Of a stretch of 64,000 nucleotides of DNA, positions 50,701-63,878 are shown piece by piece. This DNA comes from Chrysomallon squamiferum (Eukaryota > Mollusca > Gastropoda > Neomphalida > Peltospiridae). The stretch spans positions 17,148,810 through 17,212,809 of the forward strand of contig CM022673.1 of NCBI GenBank assembly GCA_012295275.1, in the 5' to 3' direction. Position 1 is the stretch's first letter, and every line of letters starts with the position of its first letter. The position numbers were made by a program, and so were the translations under genes. A model generated the notes under the pieces. It saw only the letters and a program-made list of their open reading frames with translations, was not told where the DNA came from and did not search any database.

Positions 50701-52896
50701 TATTTACACTACTCTATCTGTAAAATTTACTAACAGTATATACAGTAAACGTAAAAATTAAAAATAAGATAAAATAAATAAATAAAAACAATATTATTCA
50801 GATATTGAAATGACAAATAAATATATAAATTAAAAAAGCAAACCAAAAAGTAAAAATAAAATAAAATTGAAAAATAAAACCAGACATTGCCAAAATGTGT
50901 TAAGCTGTACAAAACATTCATACTGGATGATCTGATCTGGAAAATTCTTGTAAAAATTAATAGATTCATCCAGATCACACAAGAAATACTACAAAAAGTA
51001 AAAATATAATATTAGTTACATATTCAACATTTCAACAAGATAAAACAGATTTCATCACTTACAAGTAAAAATTTTTTGTTCAAAGCTTTATTAACATTTT
51101 CCACCTTGACTTGGAGAAAGAAACAGTTTAAATATCTGCTTATAATTTGTTGATTATACAGTTGTGTTTTCAGAATAGTCATCTATCTCCAAAGTAGACA
51201 ACCCATATGAGTACAAAAATAAAATAAATTAATAAAATAAAATGAAAAAATAATAATAATGATAACAAATAGAGTCCATCATAAATAAATGATATTGCAC
51301 AAAAATCACTTATAAAATTAGTGTTTTAAAAAAAGCACTATTCATTACAATTAGGAATGTGAAAACAACAATACCCTAAATTCTGTTAAGTTATTAAATA
51401 ACAACTACAAATCACTGTATGTATCCTGATTATAATTATATATTCAAATGAATGTGTGAGGAATTTGATATTTGTGAAAAATAATTTACAGAGTTTGTGT
51501 TATTTTCATATTTTCTAGCTTAATTGCAGATTTTCTTACACATAATTCCTGATTTCATTAATTTTGCCATAAATTTGGAGAAAATAATCAACAGTTAAAA
51601 GATAAAATGTGTAAATAAAAAAATGGATAAAAAAGATAAACAACCAAAATCACTGAACTTAACAAAATGTAATAAATGAATATTAGTTTCATCAGTTAAT
51701 AAAATTACTTTTTAAAATATTTTTCTTGACTAACTGCAACCTGATTATATTTCTATTTATAGCAAAAAGAATAAAAAAAGAATAAAGAAAAAACATTTAA
51801 TATTATCCGATGTTTAATAAATATAAATTTCAGAACTGAAAAACAAATATTTTCTATGTCGTGATTTGTTATGATGACTAGGACTGAAAATAAAAATTTT
51901 AAGTAAATTTTAATACTGTTTAAAAAAATATATTTATATACATATTTGTAAAATAAAAACTAACAGTAATAACAAAACATAATGACAATAGTTGTTTTAT
52001 AATGAACTGAATAATAAATGTATTTACAATACTAAATATGTTTTACATAAAGATATGTATTGAAATAAAACTTAAATTCATGCATGTCATCACATCAAAA
52101 CATAAAAAATCCAACAAACATTCATTTCTATTCTGAGTGATAATCTTATCCTTTTTTCATTTATAAAGGTTTTAAAAAAAATCGGTAAAGTAACACTGAA
52201 AAGATTTGGAAAATAAATTTGAAGCAATGATTTCAAATTATTTTTAAATTGTAAAGGGAGATAATAAAGTTAGAAAAGAAGCAGGGGCAGAAATCCTATA
52301 AGGGGGATGTTTTCCTACCCACAAACTTAAACACACTGATAATATATATATAAAAAAAATAAAAATAATAATTAACTGGATCAGCATTAAAACATTAATA
52401 ATGATTCAATAAAAATCCTGAGTTATCTGGCTCATAAATCTTGAGATAAATTAATCAATATCACTTCAACAAAATCTCAACACAATTAATTATTAACAAC
52501 TATTATGTATCACATGACTGTTTGTAATGATATTACAGAGAAAACTTCCTTTCCTCACACTACTCTTTATGTTAAAGTAAAATACTTACTGATTACATTT
52601 AAAAATGAGTGAGTGAAAAAATGAATGTGCTAATCAGAGCAAACTGTTATGAACCATGCCTATAACAGTCTCGTTCTCTGACAAAACCAAGGAGTAAGTC
52701 TGTCACAGAGAAGAGTTGGTAGAGAGAAATGAAGGGGTTCTTGTTAAAATTAGGGAGTGCAGAGGAGGTTTATAAGGTGCTATTCATTTGTATAGTATTC
52801 AGAATGTTCAGCAACGAACATCAGTCTAATTCAAAATGATTGAACAAATCAATAAATTTCTGTTGTCTGGTAAAACAATTTCTGAATTGTGATAGG

Positions 52897-54396
52897 TCAG
52901 TGAGATGACCCCTGTCGGTCAGCCAGTCCAACCAGGTAACCCTTGACCTCAGTAGCATAGTCTGAGCTGTCTGGCTTTTCTGTTAGGACCCAAGTATCAT
53001 CAGAACTGTTGACTTTATATCGACAAATAGGACATGTGTTGTGACTGACATTCCTGGCAGAAAGAAGAAAACTAATGAACAAACAAATTAAAAAATCATC
53101 ATATGAATAAGGATGTAAAAAAACTTAATAAAATGAATTTTTAAGCATGTTAAGTTTTTGCTTTGAGAATCTGTTGCCAATGACAAGATATTTTCAATTA
53201 AAAAATTTAAAAATAATAAAAAAATATATTAAAAAATTGATCTAGTATTTCCCTGCCAAAAATACTGAAGCTGATAAAAAAATAACTAAATCATTTACAT
53301 GAACCACCCTGTTTCAGCAATATTCTTGAAACAATGATTGTCAATAACTAATCATTAACAATTTCACCTTTCCACACAATACAAAATTATTAGCTGATAA
53401 TCATATATTAATTATAATTAAAAAATAATTCTGAAAAGCTATCTGCTAGCCTGACATTCCACAAGCTACTTTCATCAATTAGTAAGAAGATAACAAGTGA
53501 CCTATTTTCTTTTACTCATATATATATATGTAATAAGGAAAAAAAAAAAAAAAATTGTAAGAACTAACCCACCTTGGAATGTTATACTGGAAACCAGTTA
53601 AGACATTTAAACTTTAAAATTATCCATTTTGTTATAATCTCTGTTCTTGTTAAAGTGAATTTATGTTCAATTTGTTAATAATTTACTTTTTTTACTTAAC
53701 ATGTTAAAACAAGCAGCTCTAAAGATATGTAAAAACTAATTATATTTCGTCACTTATGAAATAATTAGTTAAAAATACTTACCAAGAATCAATGCATATT
53801 TCACAGAATTCATGATTGCATGTTAATATTATTTCTGATTTTCTGTCCATACATATACAGCATTCATTTTCATCACTAACACCCTGATCTGCAGTAAAAC
53901 TGTCAAAGAAAATTAAACAAATACAAGAAATTACAAAAAGTCTCATAATATTTTACCTGTTAATTGAATCTTAAATTCATAATTACTCTGTAAAAAACAT
54001 TACTGTGATTTTAATTTTACTACAATTTATGATAACTTACAATTTCAAATTTGTTATTACTATAATTATTTTATTAATTTACATTATTTAGTATTATTTC
54101 ATATTTATTAATAATACTTTTAATTTATTACACTGTTTTGAATTGATTAAATTTACAAACAGTATTTAAAATTAATGATTTGAAATTTATTAAAAATATT
54201 CTAAATATATTAATACTATTTTTAGGACTTACTCATCAAAAATTTTTGAAGCTGTAATATCTTCAGACATCTGACCAAGAGAAGGTGGAGTTGAAGTAAG
54301 ACATTTCACTTGTTCTGCTATTTCTTTGTACATTACAATGTACTGACGGAGATTTAAACAGCGAGATGATTCCAATTTATTGTTCTGTGTGTTAAT
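52897..54396 (-). CDS. RNF141: RNF141 3' exons, copy 2, 5' part detached
   Basis: Exons 54396-54233, 53899-53783 and 53053-52897 repeat copy 1 at a constant offset of 9,979 bases with intact splice sites and frame. The same break into inverted IF intron sequence lies just upstream at 54540. No coding change was seen by eye. Confidence 0.83.
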
Positions 54397-54539
54397 CTAA
54401 AATATAAAGTAATGTAAAATAAAGCATAGAAAAGTGTGGTACAGTACAGTACAGTATAGCTTGGCATGGCATAGCATATTGTATAATATAGTAAAATATG
54501 GTATGTGATGGTAAGGTTCAGTATCAAAAGTATCAGTAT

Positions 54540-54875
54540 AAAAAAACTAAAATAAATAATAATAAAACAACTCCACAATGCAGTCAGTTGGTGATAAAAC
54601 AAAGACAAAGTGCAACAGAAACTAAAATAATACAGAGAAAATGTAAAAAAAACCTAATAATAATAATAATAATAATATTAATAAAAATTAGATGTTAATT
54701 CTAATTGTTATCCAAAGTAAAGAATGGATCAGAATTATTTTTTTTAAATTATCAGAAAGTAAATTTTAGAACTAAATAAAGCAATATTTATATATGTTTA
54801 TTAATTTTTTATTTATTTATTTTATGTTTTGTTTTGTTATTGTTGATGTTGTTGTTGTTTATTTTCTTTTAGTTC

Positions 54876-54912
<37 letters not shown>

Positions 54913-55270
54913 TGGTTTTGTTCTTATGAACTACAAAAATAACCCAACCAAAATCTTCCCCTTGGCAATAATTAGATGTGAATGTCATAATTATTTCTAT
55001 TTGTTTATCCATTCCTCAACACAATAACAATTATTATTAAGAATATAATGAAATTTCAGGCATTAACTGGTAAAATGTAGCCAAAATTAATTCTGGTAAA
55101 ACTAGAGTCCAAGGGTAGTCATAACATAATAATATTCTGCAAGAAACCAAGCAAATTAATGATTTTAGTTTTGTATAGTGAAAATCAGAATGGTTGATAT
55201 ATAAAACACATTTTATAATAATTGCATAGCTCATTGATAATTAAATACTAATAACAGATGATTATATATT

Positions 55271-55302
<32 letters not shown>

Positions 55303-55636
55303 CATTATTATTATTATTATTATTATTTTATTATTATTATTTTTATTATTATTGTTATTTGTGTTAATCTTGTTGTTAAAACTTGAAACCTCTCATTACT
55401 GAAAATTATTTTTATCTTATTAATAGTTTCTTTGTTTTCTGTTTTTTTTCTTCTATTTTCTATTATTATTTTTGTTAATGTTGCGGTCTGTCTTTGCTTT
55501 CTCATCAAAGTTCTGTTTTATAATACTTTATTATGCAACTGCCTTCATTTAATGCATTTGTAAAACTACAGTTGCATAATAAATAAAACAACAGTATGTT
55601 AATGTTAATAATGGAAATAGAACACAGAATATCAAA
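54540..55636 (-). repeat. segment A'2: second inverted copy of segment A
   Basis: Same boundaries as A'1 with small differences in (TTA)n length. Two inverted copies and one forward copy of this segment are visible in the window. Confidence 0.93.
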
Positions 55637-56849
55637 TGAAGAATATAGATTATTGTAAAAAATATATATTTTGTTTTAAATTCTGATGATTACACGGACA
55701 CTGTGACAGTCACATAACTGATAATCATAATGTCGTATGGTCACGGTGGTGATGAAGAAGTCTAGTGGCACAATAAGACAGTTTCATAACATTATTTAAA
55801 AATTTAAAAGCCTTGAAGATAAAAAAAAAATAATAATAATTAACAATTATAACAAAGAGATGATGTTAAGAACATAAGTAAGGAATAATATCAAATTATA
55901 TTATAGACTGCATTTTTTAATAAGATGAATTAATATTTTTCTAGTTTTCAGTGTAAGATATTTGAAAATTAAAATTAGTAACGGTCTGACTTCTATCTAT
56001 TTCCCAAAGTTATTTATTAAACTCAAACTATAGTGTATATTTTGTATCAGTGACAGTGGTATTTTCTTTCTGCATATGTATACAAAAACATATAGTCTGT
56101 TATCATTGAGTTTAATTGTCACAGTTATTAATGCCAAAGATTTCTACATATATTTTTACATATATTTTAAAAAGCCCAATTATGATTAAAACATAATAAT
56201 ATATATATATAAAAACTGAATTTGTGAAATTAGTTTACTTTTCCATAAAAATAATAAAGTTCAAAGGTTTAATTCACCAGTGTGTATTATTAAGAATTCC
56301 AATTGTGACCTATTTTGCTCTGAGTAACAACCAAAGGTTTATAATAATGATGTATACAATATGCATAAAATCTGTCACATTTTTATTGTTTTATTTGTTG
56401 GAAGTATTTATTCATATTAAACAGTCGTGTGCATTTAACATTATTTGGTTTGAGTATTCCTTTAATAAGTTCTTGATAGAAATGACATTCTATTATTTTT
56501 TACTCTTTTTTTGTAAGTACTAATATTTCTTTGATAAATAGATTTTAGGTATGTGTTAATATTTCTTACTTGTATGAATGTATTTTCTATAGACAGTAAT
56601 ATTTCTTGCTTATACAGAGGTGTTTTTATAATAATATTTTTGACATTTATTAATGTATTTTTTTATATTTAATATGTTTTGATAATGTATTTTTATGCAT
56701 GTTAGTATTTCTTATCTACATAAATGTAGTGTATATATATAAACACTCACAAATATACACACAAAACACACACATGCGTGCACACACACACACACACACA
56801 TATATACATATACATATACATATATATTTCTTACATAAATATATTTTAG

Positions 56850-57004
56850 GTACAAGCATGACCTGAAATGGGCCAAGGGTCAAGTCTTACTGAAGCCCAG
56901 GCAGTTATTCCTGAGCGTCTCCATGCTCACCTTGATATTTTCAAACATCTAGCAACACTGACATATGAACAGTTTTGTGAATCAATCAAAGAGCTCAATG
57001 AAAT
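56850..57004 (+). CDS. RNF141: RNF141 start-codon exon, copy 2, in inverted (+) orientation
   Basis: Same exon, acceptor, frame and donor as at 46874-47028, with ATG at 56868. It is again placed between inverted IF intron sequence and the following IF tail exon. Confidence 0.78.
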
Positions 57005-57614
57005 GTTAGTATATATCATCTTATATTTAAGAAAACCCAACATATTAATGTAGTCAGAAAACAAATAATGAAGAAAAGACTTTTTAATAATGCACTCGTT
57101 GTATTTTATTAATGGTTGCTTATATGGAGTTGGCCATATTTAAAAATAAAATGAATGGATTTAAAAAGTCTTTTTCTTCCTTCCTTGTTTACTGTCTTTA
57201 AAACACATTAATATACCTTAAAATTTTGTTATAACTATTTTTTGAGGTTTAAAATGTTAATTTAGAGTTAACAGTTTTGTTTGATTTTAGTAGGAAAAAT
57301 TATTTACAGATAGTAGCATTTTTGTTTCAATTGTCTTTTTTTTTTTTTTTTTCCTGTGATTTTTACAACTAATTTGTAAATTTTATAAATATCTTTAGAC
57401 CAGAATATTGCAAAATAAAATTTGATTTCTTTGCTGCATGTGGAGGAGAGAGAGAGAGAGAGAGAGTGTGTGTGTGTGTGTCATTTATAAAATATATAAA
57501 AATAAATATGGACAAAAATATGAATTTTTACTTATTTAGCTAACACTGAATTAAATATATAACAACTATATTGAAATACAATTTAATAATTTATTTTTGT
57601 TCACTTTATTTTAG

Positions 57615-57764
57615 GAACAAGTTCCTGGTCAAACATCACCACCACCAAGCCCTTTTATGAAGCCACACCATCGGAAGGATGTTGGTCTTCGACAGGTACA
57701 GTCTCAACACAACACTGACTATGCACCACCCATGCCTAGACCACCACTCTTCTCTGCATGGTAA
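57615..57764 (+). CDS. IF tail exon 2, third array copy
   Basis: Same exon again, with the same post-stop insertion as copy 2. The preserved reading frame and acceptor in all three copies are consistent with recent duplication and do not by themselves show selection. Confidence 0.7.
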   Translation, partial: EQVPGQTSPPPSPFMKPHHRKDVGLRQVQSQHNTDYAPPMPRPPLFSAW

Positions 57765-60700
57765 AACAAGTCTCTCCATAGATAACCAAATCAGACTCGG
57801 TCTTTTTCTTAATGTCCCTTTCTTTCTTTTTTAATTGAAGGACTGTACATTGTTGTCTGATTCAAGAACAATTTGTATTATATAATCTTTATTTTTTTTT
57901 TGTCATGATTTTTTAAATAAGAAATCATTGTTAGTTATTAAAATTAATATACATATATATATATATGTGTGTTGGTTTTTTTTTATCTTCAGCCTGTAAA
58001 TATGTTGTTTTTCTATTATTTTAAGAATCCATTCAGGTGTAAATGGATAGTTTGAAATGGCCAAGAACCATTGAATAATATAGAACAAAGAAGTATTATT
58101 TTAAGAATTTTGTAAGAGAATTGTTAAAACAACTTTAACAACTTCTTATTTTGTGAGTTTTATGTTAGACAAAAAAAAGAAGTCAAACAGACAGATCCTA
58201 ATAATATAAGGTTCTGTGACATCCAAAATGTACATTTAGCTGTCATTAATTATTGTAGTATTATTTATTTTGTGAGCATAATTAGTTTTAGGTGTATAAT
58301 ATAAATTTTTACATTTTTATTTATCTACAGAGTATAACAAAAAAAAAAAATTATAGTTAGTAACACATTGTCTTTTTTATTGTGTAATGGGCTGTATTAA
58401 TTAACACCGTATACATACTAAAAATGACAATTATTTTTTTTTAAATGTCATTATGCATACCTGTACTTCATGATATTTCATAATCCATGGTAATAAAGTT
58501 TTATACATTACCAGAAGTGCCTCTCTTTCTCTCAGTGCTTTTAAACTATCCATTCTCTAACCATACTTACATGTAATTTATATTCATTGATTTATAGCTT
58601 TTATTAGATTAGTGCATTAATTAAAAAGATATATGTTAATCTTACATATTAGAAAATTGACACATCTTTATTTTTTAAAAGTGATCCAAATTTTAAAAGA
58701 CATGTTTTAAAAGATGAACAATAAATTAAAATTCAGATTAAAAAAAACATTTTTATTTCTTTTGATCCTGAAAATGAATGTCATATCAAAAAAGTATCTT
58801 ATTCACCAATACTGAATTCATGTATATTTATTAAAAAAAAAAAAAAAAAAAAAAAAAATAATAATAATAATAAAAAATTAAATAGAAAAATAGATAACTG
58901 ACATTACTGAAATGTTTTTCAGTCTACAGTTATTGGTCAGGACCAGTGTCAGAATATTTTTTATAATAATAAATAAAGAAAGGAAAAGAGAAAAAAGACT
59001 AACAAAAATATATAGCACACTAATAAAACTTAAAATTTTTTTTTTTTAAAGATGTCAAAAGGAAAGGAAAAGAGTATAATAAATAAACAAGTCTTCCTAA
59101 TATAAAAAGACATACACATTTCAGTTATCTCTTTAAACTTCCATCATTTGTTTCAGGTTTTACTCATGTATTCTCTTTCTTTAACACCTGTCACAGTCCA
59201 TTAGTTGCCAATTTTTAACTGATTTTGTATTTGGCTCACTAACCAAAGATGAGCTACAAATAGTCATTAGTCAAAATGTATAAACAGATATTTTTATCTT
59301 TTTTAAAAAAGTAAATGTATAAAATTTATTTTTATACTAGTAAATTTCATTAAATCTTCTAGTTTATCGTGTATAACCAAATAAGAAATAAATGTTTACA
59401 ATTAGTCTCAACAGTATATTATTTTTATTTTAACATTAATAACTGATTTTTTTACATGAAAAACTATATTTTTATAAAGGGATAGAATTATTTATTAAAT
59501 ATTGTTAAAACAACAGCATAACAGTAACTTAATAATCCTTGTACTTAATTATTTAGTGTTTATGTTTTATAGGTATTTTGTTTAAATTAATATTTTGATG
59601 TAATTCTTGTAATTTTGTGACTTTTTTTTTTCTTTTGTATTTTGTTTTAGTCTGTGATATTTTGTTGTTCATATATTTTCATAAGTGCTTCTGTGATAAT
59701 CTGGAAGAAATAAATATTATGTTCATAGCATCTGTTGTTTATGTTTTCATTTGGAAATTACATGTATGGAAATGGCTCGCAAATGCTTGGGACGTGTTCA
59801 TTATTTTAAAATATGTACCATTTTGTTCTTGCATACAGATTTTTGTTTATTGATATCTAAGAAGAAATGTTGTTTTTAATGTTTAGAAGAAAAGAAAAAC
59901 AGCACATACCTCAATTTTTGATACAATAGTTTTCTTGAACTAGTGGACCCTTCATACTCTGTGAAAATATTTTTTATTAGCCTACTTTTCTTTTGAAATT
60001 ACAAAACATTATAGTACTTTAAAAAAGAAGAAATATGAATATAATAATAAATCAATGCCAAAATTATCATCATCTCAGACTCAGCAATGTATTATCTCCT
60101 CCTTTAATCAATGTACAAAATGCTTTATGAGACCAAACAACAGTAGCTGTCATACAAGTTAGAACATATGATAAAAACTTCAAGGTGACTGTTTTAGGCA
60201 GGTGGCTGTGCAAACAGATTTGACTGTATATTTTTAAGCTGTTCACATCATATAGCCCTACTTGATAATGCAATGACCAAATATTTAAATTTTTAAATAA
60301 CAAACCAAAAAAGCTATTAAATATTTATTACATCTAAATAATTTGTAAACGAATAAATAATACATTAAAATATACAAATGCAACATAATAATAATAAAAA
60401 AAAATTCTCTCATAACTATGACAAACTTAAGATGAACATGGCAACATGCTTGATCTGTTCTATTACAATTACATCAATTATGTATTAAATGTTTAGAGAA
60501 TGAATATTAAAAAAATATATATATAGAGAGTATCACTTAGAATGTTTAGAGGTTTGTAATACATGAAATGTTTTTCTCTTTCATGAATACATTAACAGCT
60601 ATAACCAATGTAAATTAATTAATTTATTTATTTATTGTAAATCATACTAACCAGTAATTTTACTTTATTATGTTTTATTTTTATTTACACTACTCTATCT

Positions 60701-62875
60701 GTAAAATTTACTAACAGTATATACAGTAAACGTAAAAATTAAAAATAAGATAAAATAAATAAATAAAAACAATATTATTCAGATATTGAAATGACAAATA
60801 AATATATAAATTAAAAAAGCAAACCAAAAAGTAAAAATAAAATAAAATTGAAAAATAAAACCAGACATTGCCAAAATGTGTTAAGCTGTACAAAACATTC
60901 ATATTGGATGATTTGATCTGGAAAATTCTTGTAAAAATTAATAGATTCATCCAGATCACACAAGAAATACTACAAAAAGTAAAAATATAATATTAGTTAC
61001 ATATTCAACATTTCAACAAGATAAAACAGATTTCATCACTTACAAGTAAAAATTTTTGTTCAAAGCTTTATTAACATTTTCCACCTTGACTTGGAGAAAG
61101 AAACAGTTTAAATATCTGCTTATAATTTGTTGATTATACAGTAGTGTTTTCAGAATAGTCATCTATCTCCAAAGTAGACAACCCATATGAGTACAAAAAT
61201 AAAATAAATTAATAAAATAAAATGAAAAAATAATAATAATGATAACAAATAGAGTCCATCATAAATAAATGATATTGCACAAAAATCACTTATAAAATTA
61301 GTGTTTTAAAAAAGCACTATTCATTACAATTAGGAATGTGAAAACAACAATACCCTAAATTCTGTTAAGTTATTAAATAACAACTACAAATCACTGTATG
61401 TATCCTGATTATAATTATATATTCAAATGAATGTGTGAGGAATTTGATATTTGTGAAAAATAATTTACAGAGTTTGTGTTATTTTCATATTTTCTAGCTT
61501 AATTGCAGATTTTCTTACACATAATTCCTGATTTCATTAATTTTGCCATAAATTTGGAGAAAATAATCAACAGTTAAAAGATAAAATGTGTAAATAAAAA
61601 AATGGATAAAAAAGATAAACAACCAAAATCACTGAACTTAACAAAATGTAATAAATGAATATTAGTTTCATCAGTTAATAAAATTACTTTTTAAAATATT
61701 TTTCTTGACTAACTGCAACCTGATTATATTTCTATTTATAGCAAAAAGAATAAAAAAAGAATAAAGAAAAAACATTTAATATTATCCGATGTTTAATAAA
61801 TATAAATTTCAGAACTGAAAAACAAATATTTTCTATGTCGTGATTTGTTATGATGACTAGGACTGAAAATAAAAATTTTAAGTAAATTTTAATACTGTTT
61901 AAAAAAATATATTTATATACATATTTGTAAAATAAAAACTAACAGTAATAACAAAACATAATGACAATAGTTGTTTTATAATGAACTGAATAATAAATGT
62001 ATTTACAATACTAAATATGTTTTACATAAAGATATGTATTGAAATAAAACTTAAATTCATGCATGTCATCACATCAAAACATAAAAAATCCAACAAACAT
62101 TCATTTCTATTCTGAGTGATAATCTTATCCTTTTTTCATTTATAAAGGTTTTAAAAAAAATCGGTAAAGTAACACTGAAAAGATTTGGAAAATAAATTTG
62201 AAGCAATGATTTCAAATTATTTTTAAATTGTAAAGGGAGATAATAAAGTTAGAAAAGAAGCAGGGGCAGAAATCCTATAAGGGGGATGTTTTCCTACCCA
62301 CAAACTTAAACACACTGATAATATATATATAAAAAAAATAAAAATAATAATTAACTGGATCAGCATTAAAACATTAATAATGATTCAATAAAAATCCTGA
62401 GTTATCTGGCTCATAAATCTTGAGATAAATTAATCAATATCACTTCAACAAAATCTCAACACAATTAATTATTAACAACTATTATGTATCACATGACTGT
62501 TTGTAATGATATTACAGAGAAAACTTCCTTTCCTCACACTACTCTTTATGTTAAAGTAAAATACTTACTGATTACATTTAAAAATGAGTGAGTTAAAAAA
62601 TGAATGTGCTAATCAGAGCAAACTGTTATGAACCATGCCTATAACAGTCTCGTTCTCTGACAAAACCAAGGAGTATGTCTGTCACAGAGAAGAGTTGGTA
62701 GAGAGAAATGAAGGGGTTCTTGTTAAAATTAGGGAGTGCAGAGGAGGTTTATAAGGTGCTATTCATTTGTATAGTATTCAGAATGTTCAGCAACGAACAT
62801 CAGTCTAATTCAAAATGATTGAACAAATCAATAAATTTCTGTTGTCTGGTAAAACAATTTCTGAATTGTGATAGG

Positions 62876-63878
62876 TCAGTGAGATGACCCCTGTCGGTCA
62901 GCCAGTCCAACCAGGTAACCCTTGACCTCAGTAGCATAGTCTGAGCTGTCTGGCTTTTCTGTTAGGACCCAAGTATCATCAGAACTGTTGACTTTATATC
63001 GACAAATAGGACATGTGTTGTGACTGACATTCCTGGCAGAAAGAAGAAAACTAATGAACAAACAAATTAAAAAATCATCATATGAATAAGGATGTAAAAA
63101 AACTTAATAAAATGAATTTTTAAGCATGTTAAGTTTTTGCTTTGAGAATCTGTTGCCAATGACAAGATATTTTCAATTAAAAAATTTAAAAATAATAAAA
63201 AAATATATTAAAAAATTGATCTAGTATTTCCCTGCCAAAAATACTGAAGCTGATAAAAAAATAACTAAATCATTTACATGAACCACCCTGTTTCAGCAAT
63301 ATTCTTGAAACAATGATTGTCAATAACTAATCATTAATAATTTCACCTTTCCACACAATACAAAATTATTAGCTGATAATCATATATTAATTATAATTAA
63401 AAAATAATTCTGAAAAGCTATCTGCTAGCCTGACATTCCACAAGCTACTTTCATCAATTAGTAAGAAGATAACAAGTGACCTATTTTCTTTTACTCATAT
63501 ATATATATGTAATAAGGTAAAAAAAAAAAAAAATTGTAAGAACTAACCCACCTTGGAATGTTATACTGGAAACCAGTTAAGACATTTAAACTTTAAAATT
63601 ATCCATTTTGTTATAATCTCTGTTCTTGTTAAAGTGAATTTATGTTCAATTTGTTAATAATTTACTTTTTTTACTTAACATGTTAAAACAAGCAGCTCTA
63701 AAGATATGTAAAAACTAATTATATTTCGTCACTTATGAAATAATTAGTTAAAAATACTTACCAAGAATCAATGCATATTTCACAGAATTCATGATTGCAT
63801 GTTAATATTATTTCTGATTTTCTGTCCATACATATACAGCATTCATTTTCATCACTAACACCCTGATCTGCAGTAAAA
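62876..63878 (-). CDS. RNF141: RNF141 last two exons, copy 3, partial at window edge
   Basis: Exons 63878-63762 and 63032-62876 repeat copies 1 and 2, again offset by 9,979 bases. The preceding exon would fall at about 64212-64375, outside the window. Whether this last visible copy connects to an intact RNF141 5' end cannot be seen. Confidence 0.83.

Larger units (their letters stand above)
47244..57221. repeat. array unit 2 (9,978 bp): segments B2, A'2, C2
   Basis: Near-identical repeat of unit 1 with the same internal order: B2 47244-54539, A'2 54540-55636, C2 55637-57221. Most differences from unit 1 are lengths of homopolymers and microsatellites, plus scattered substitutions. Several of those are shared with unit 3. 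Confidence 0.92.
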
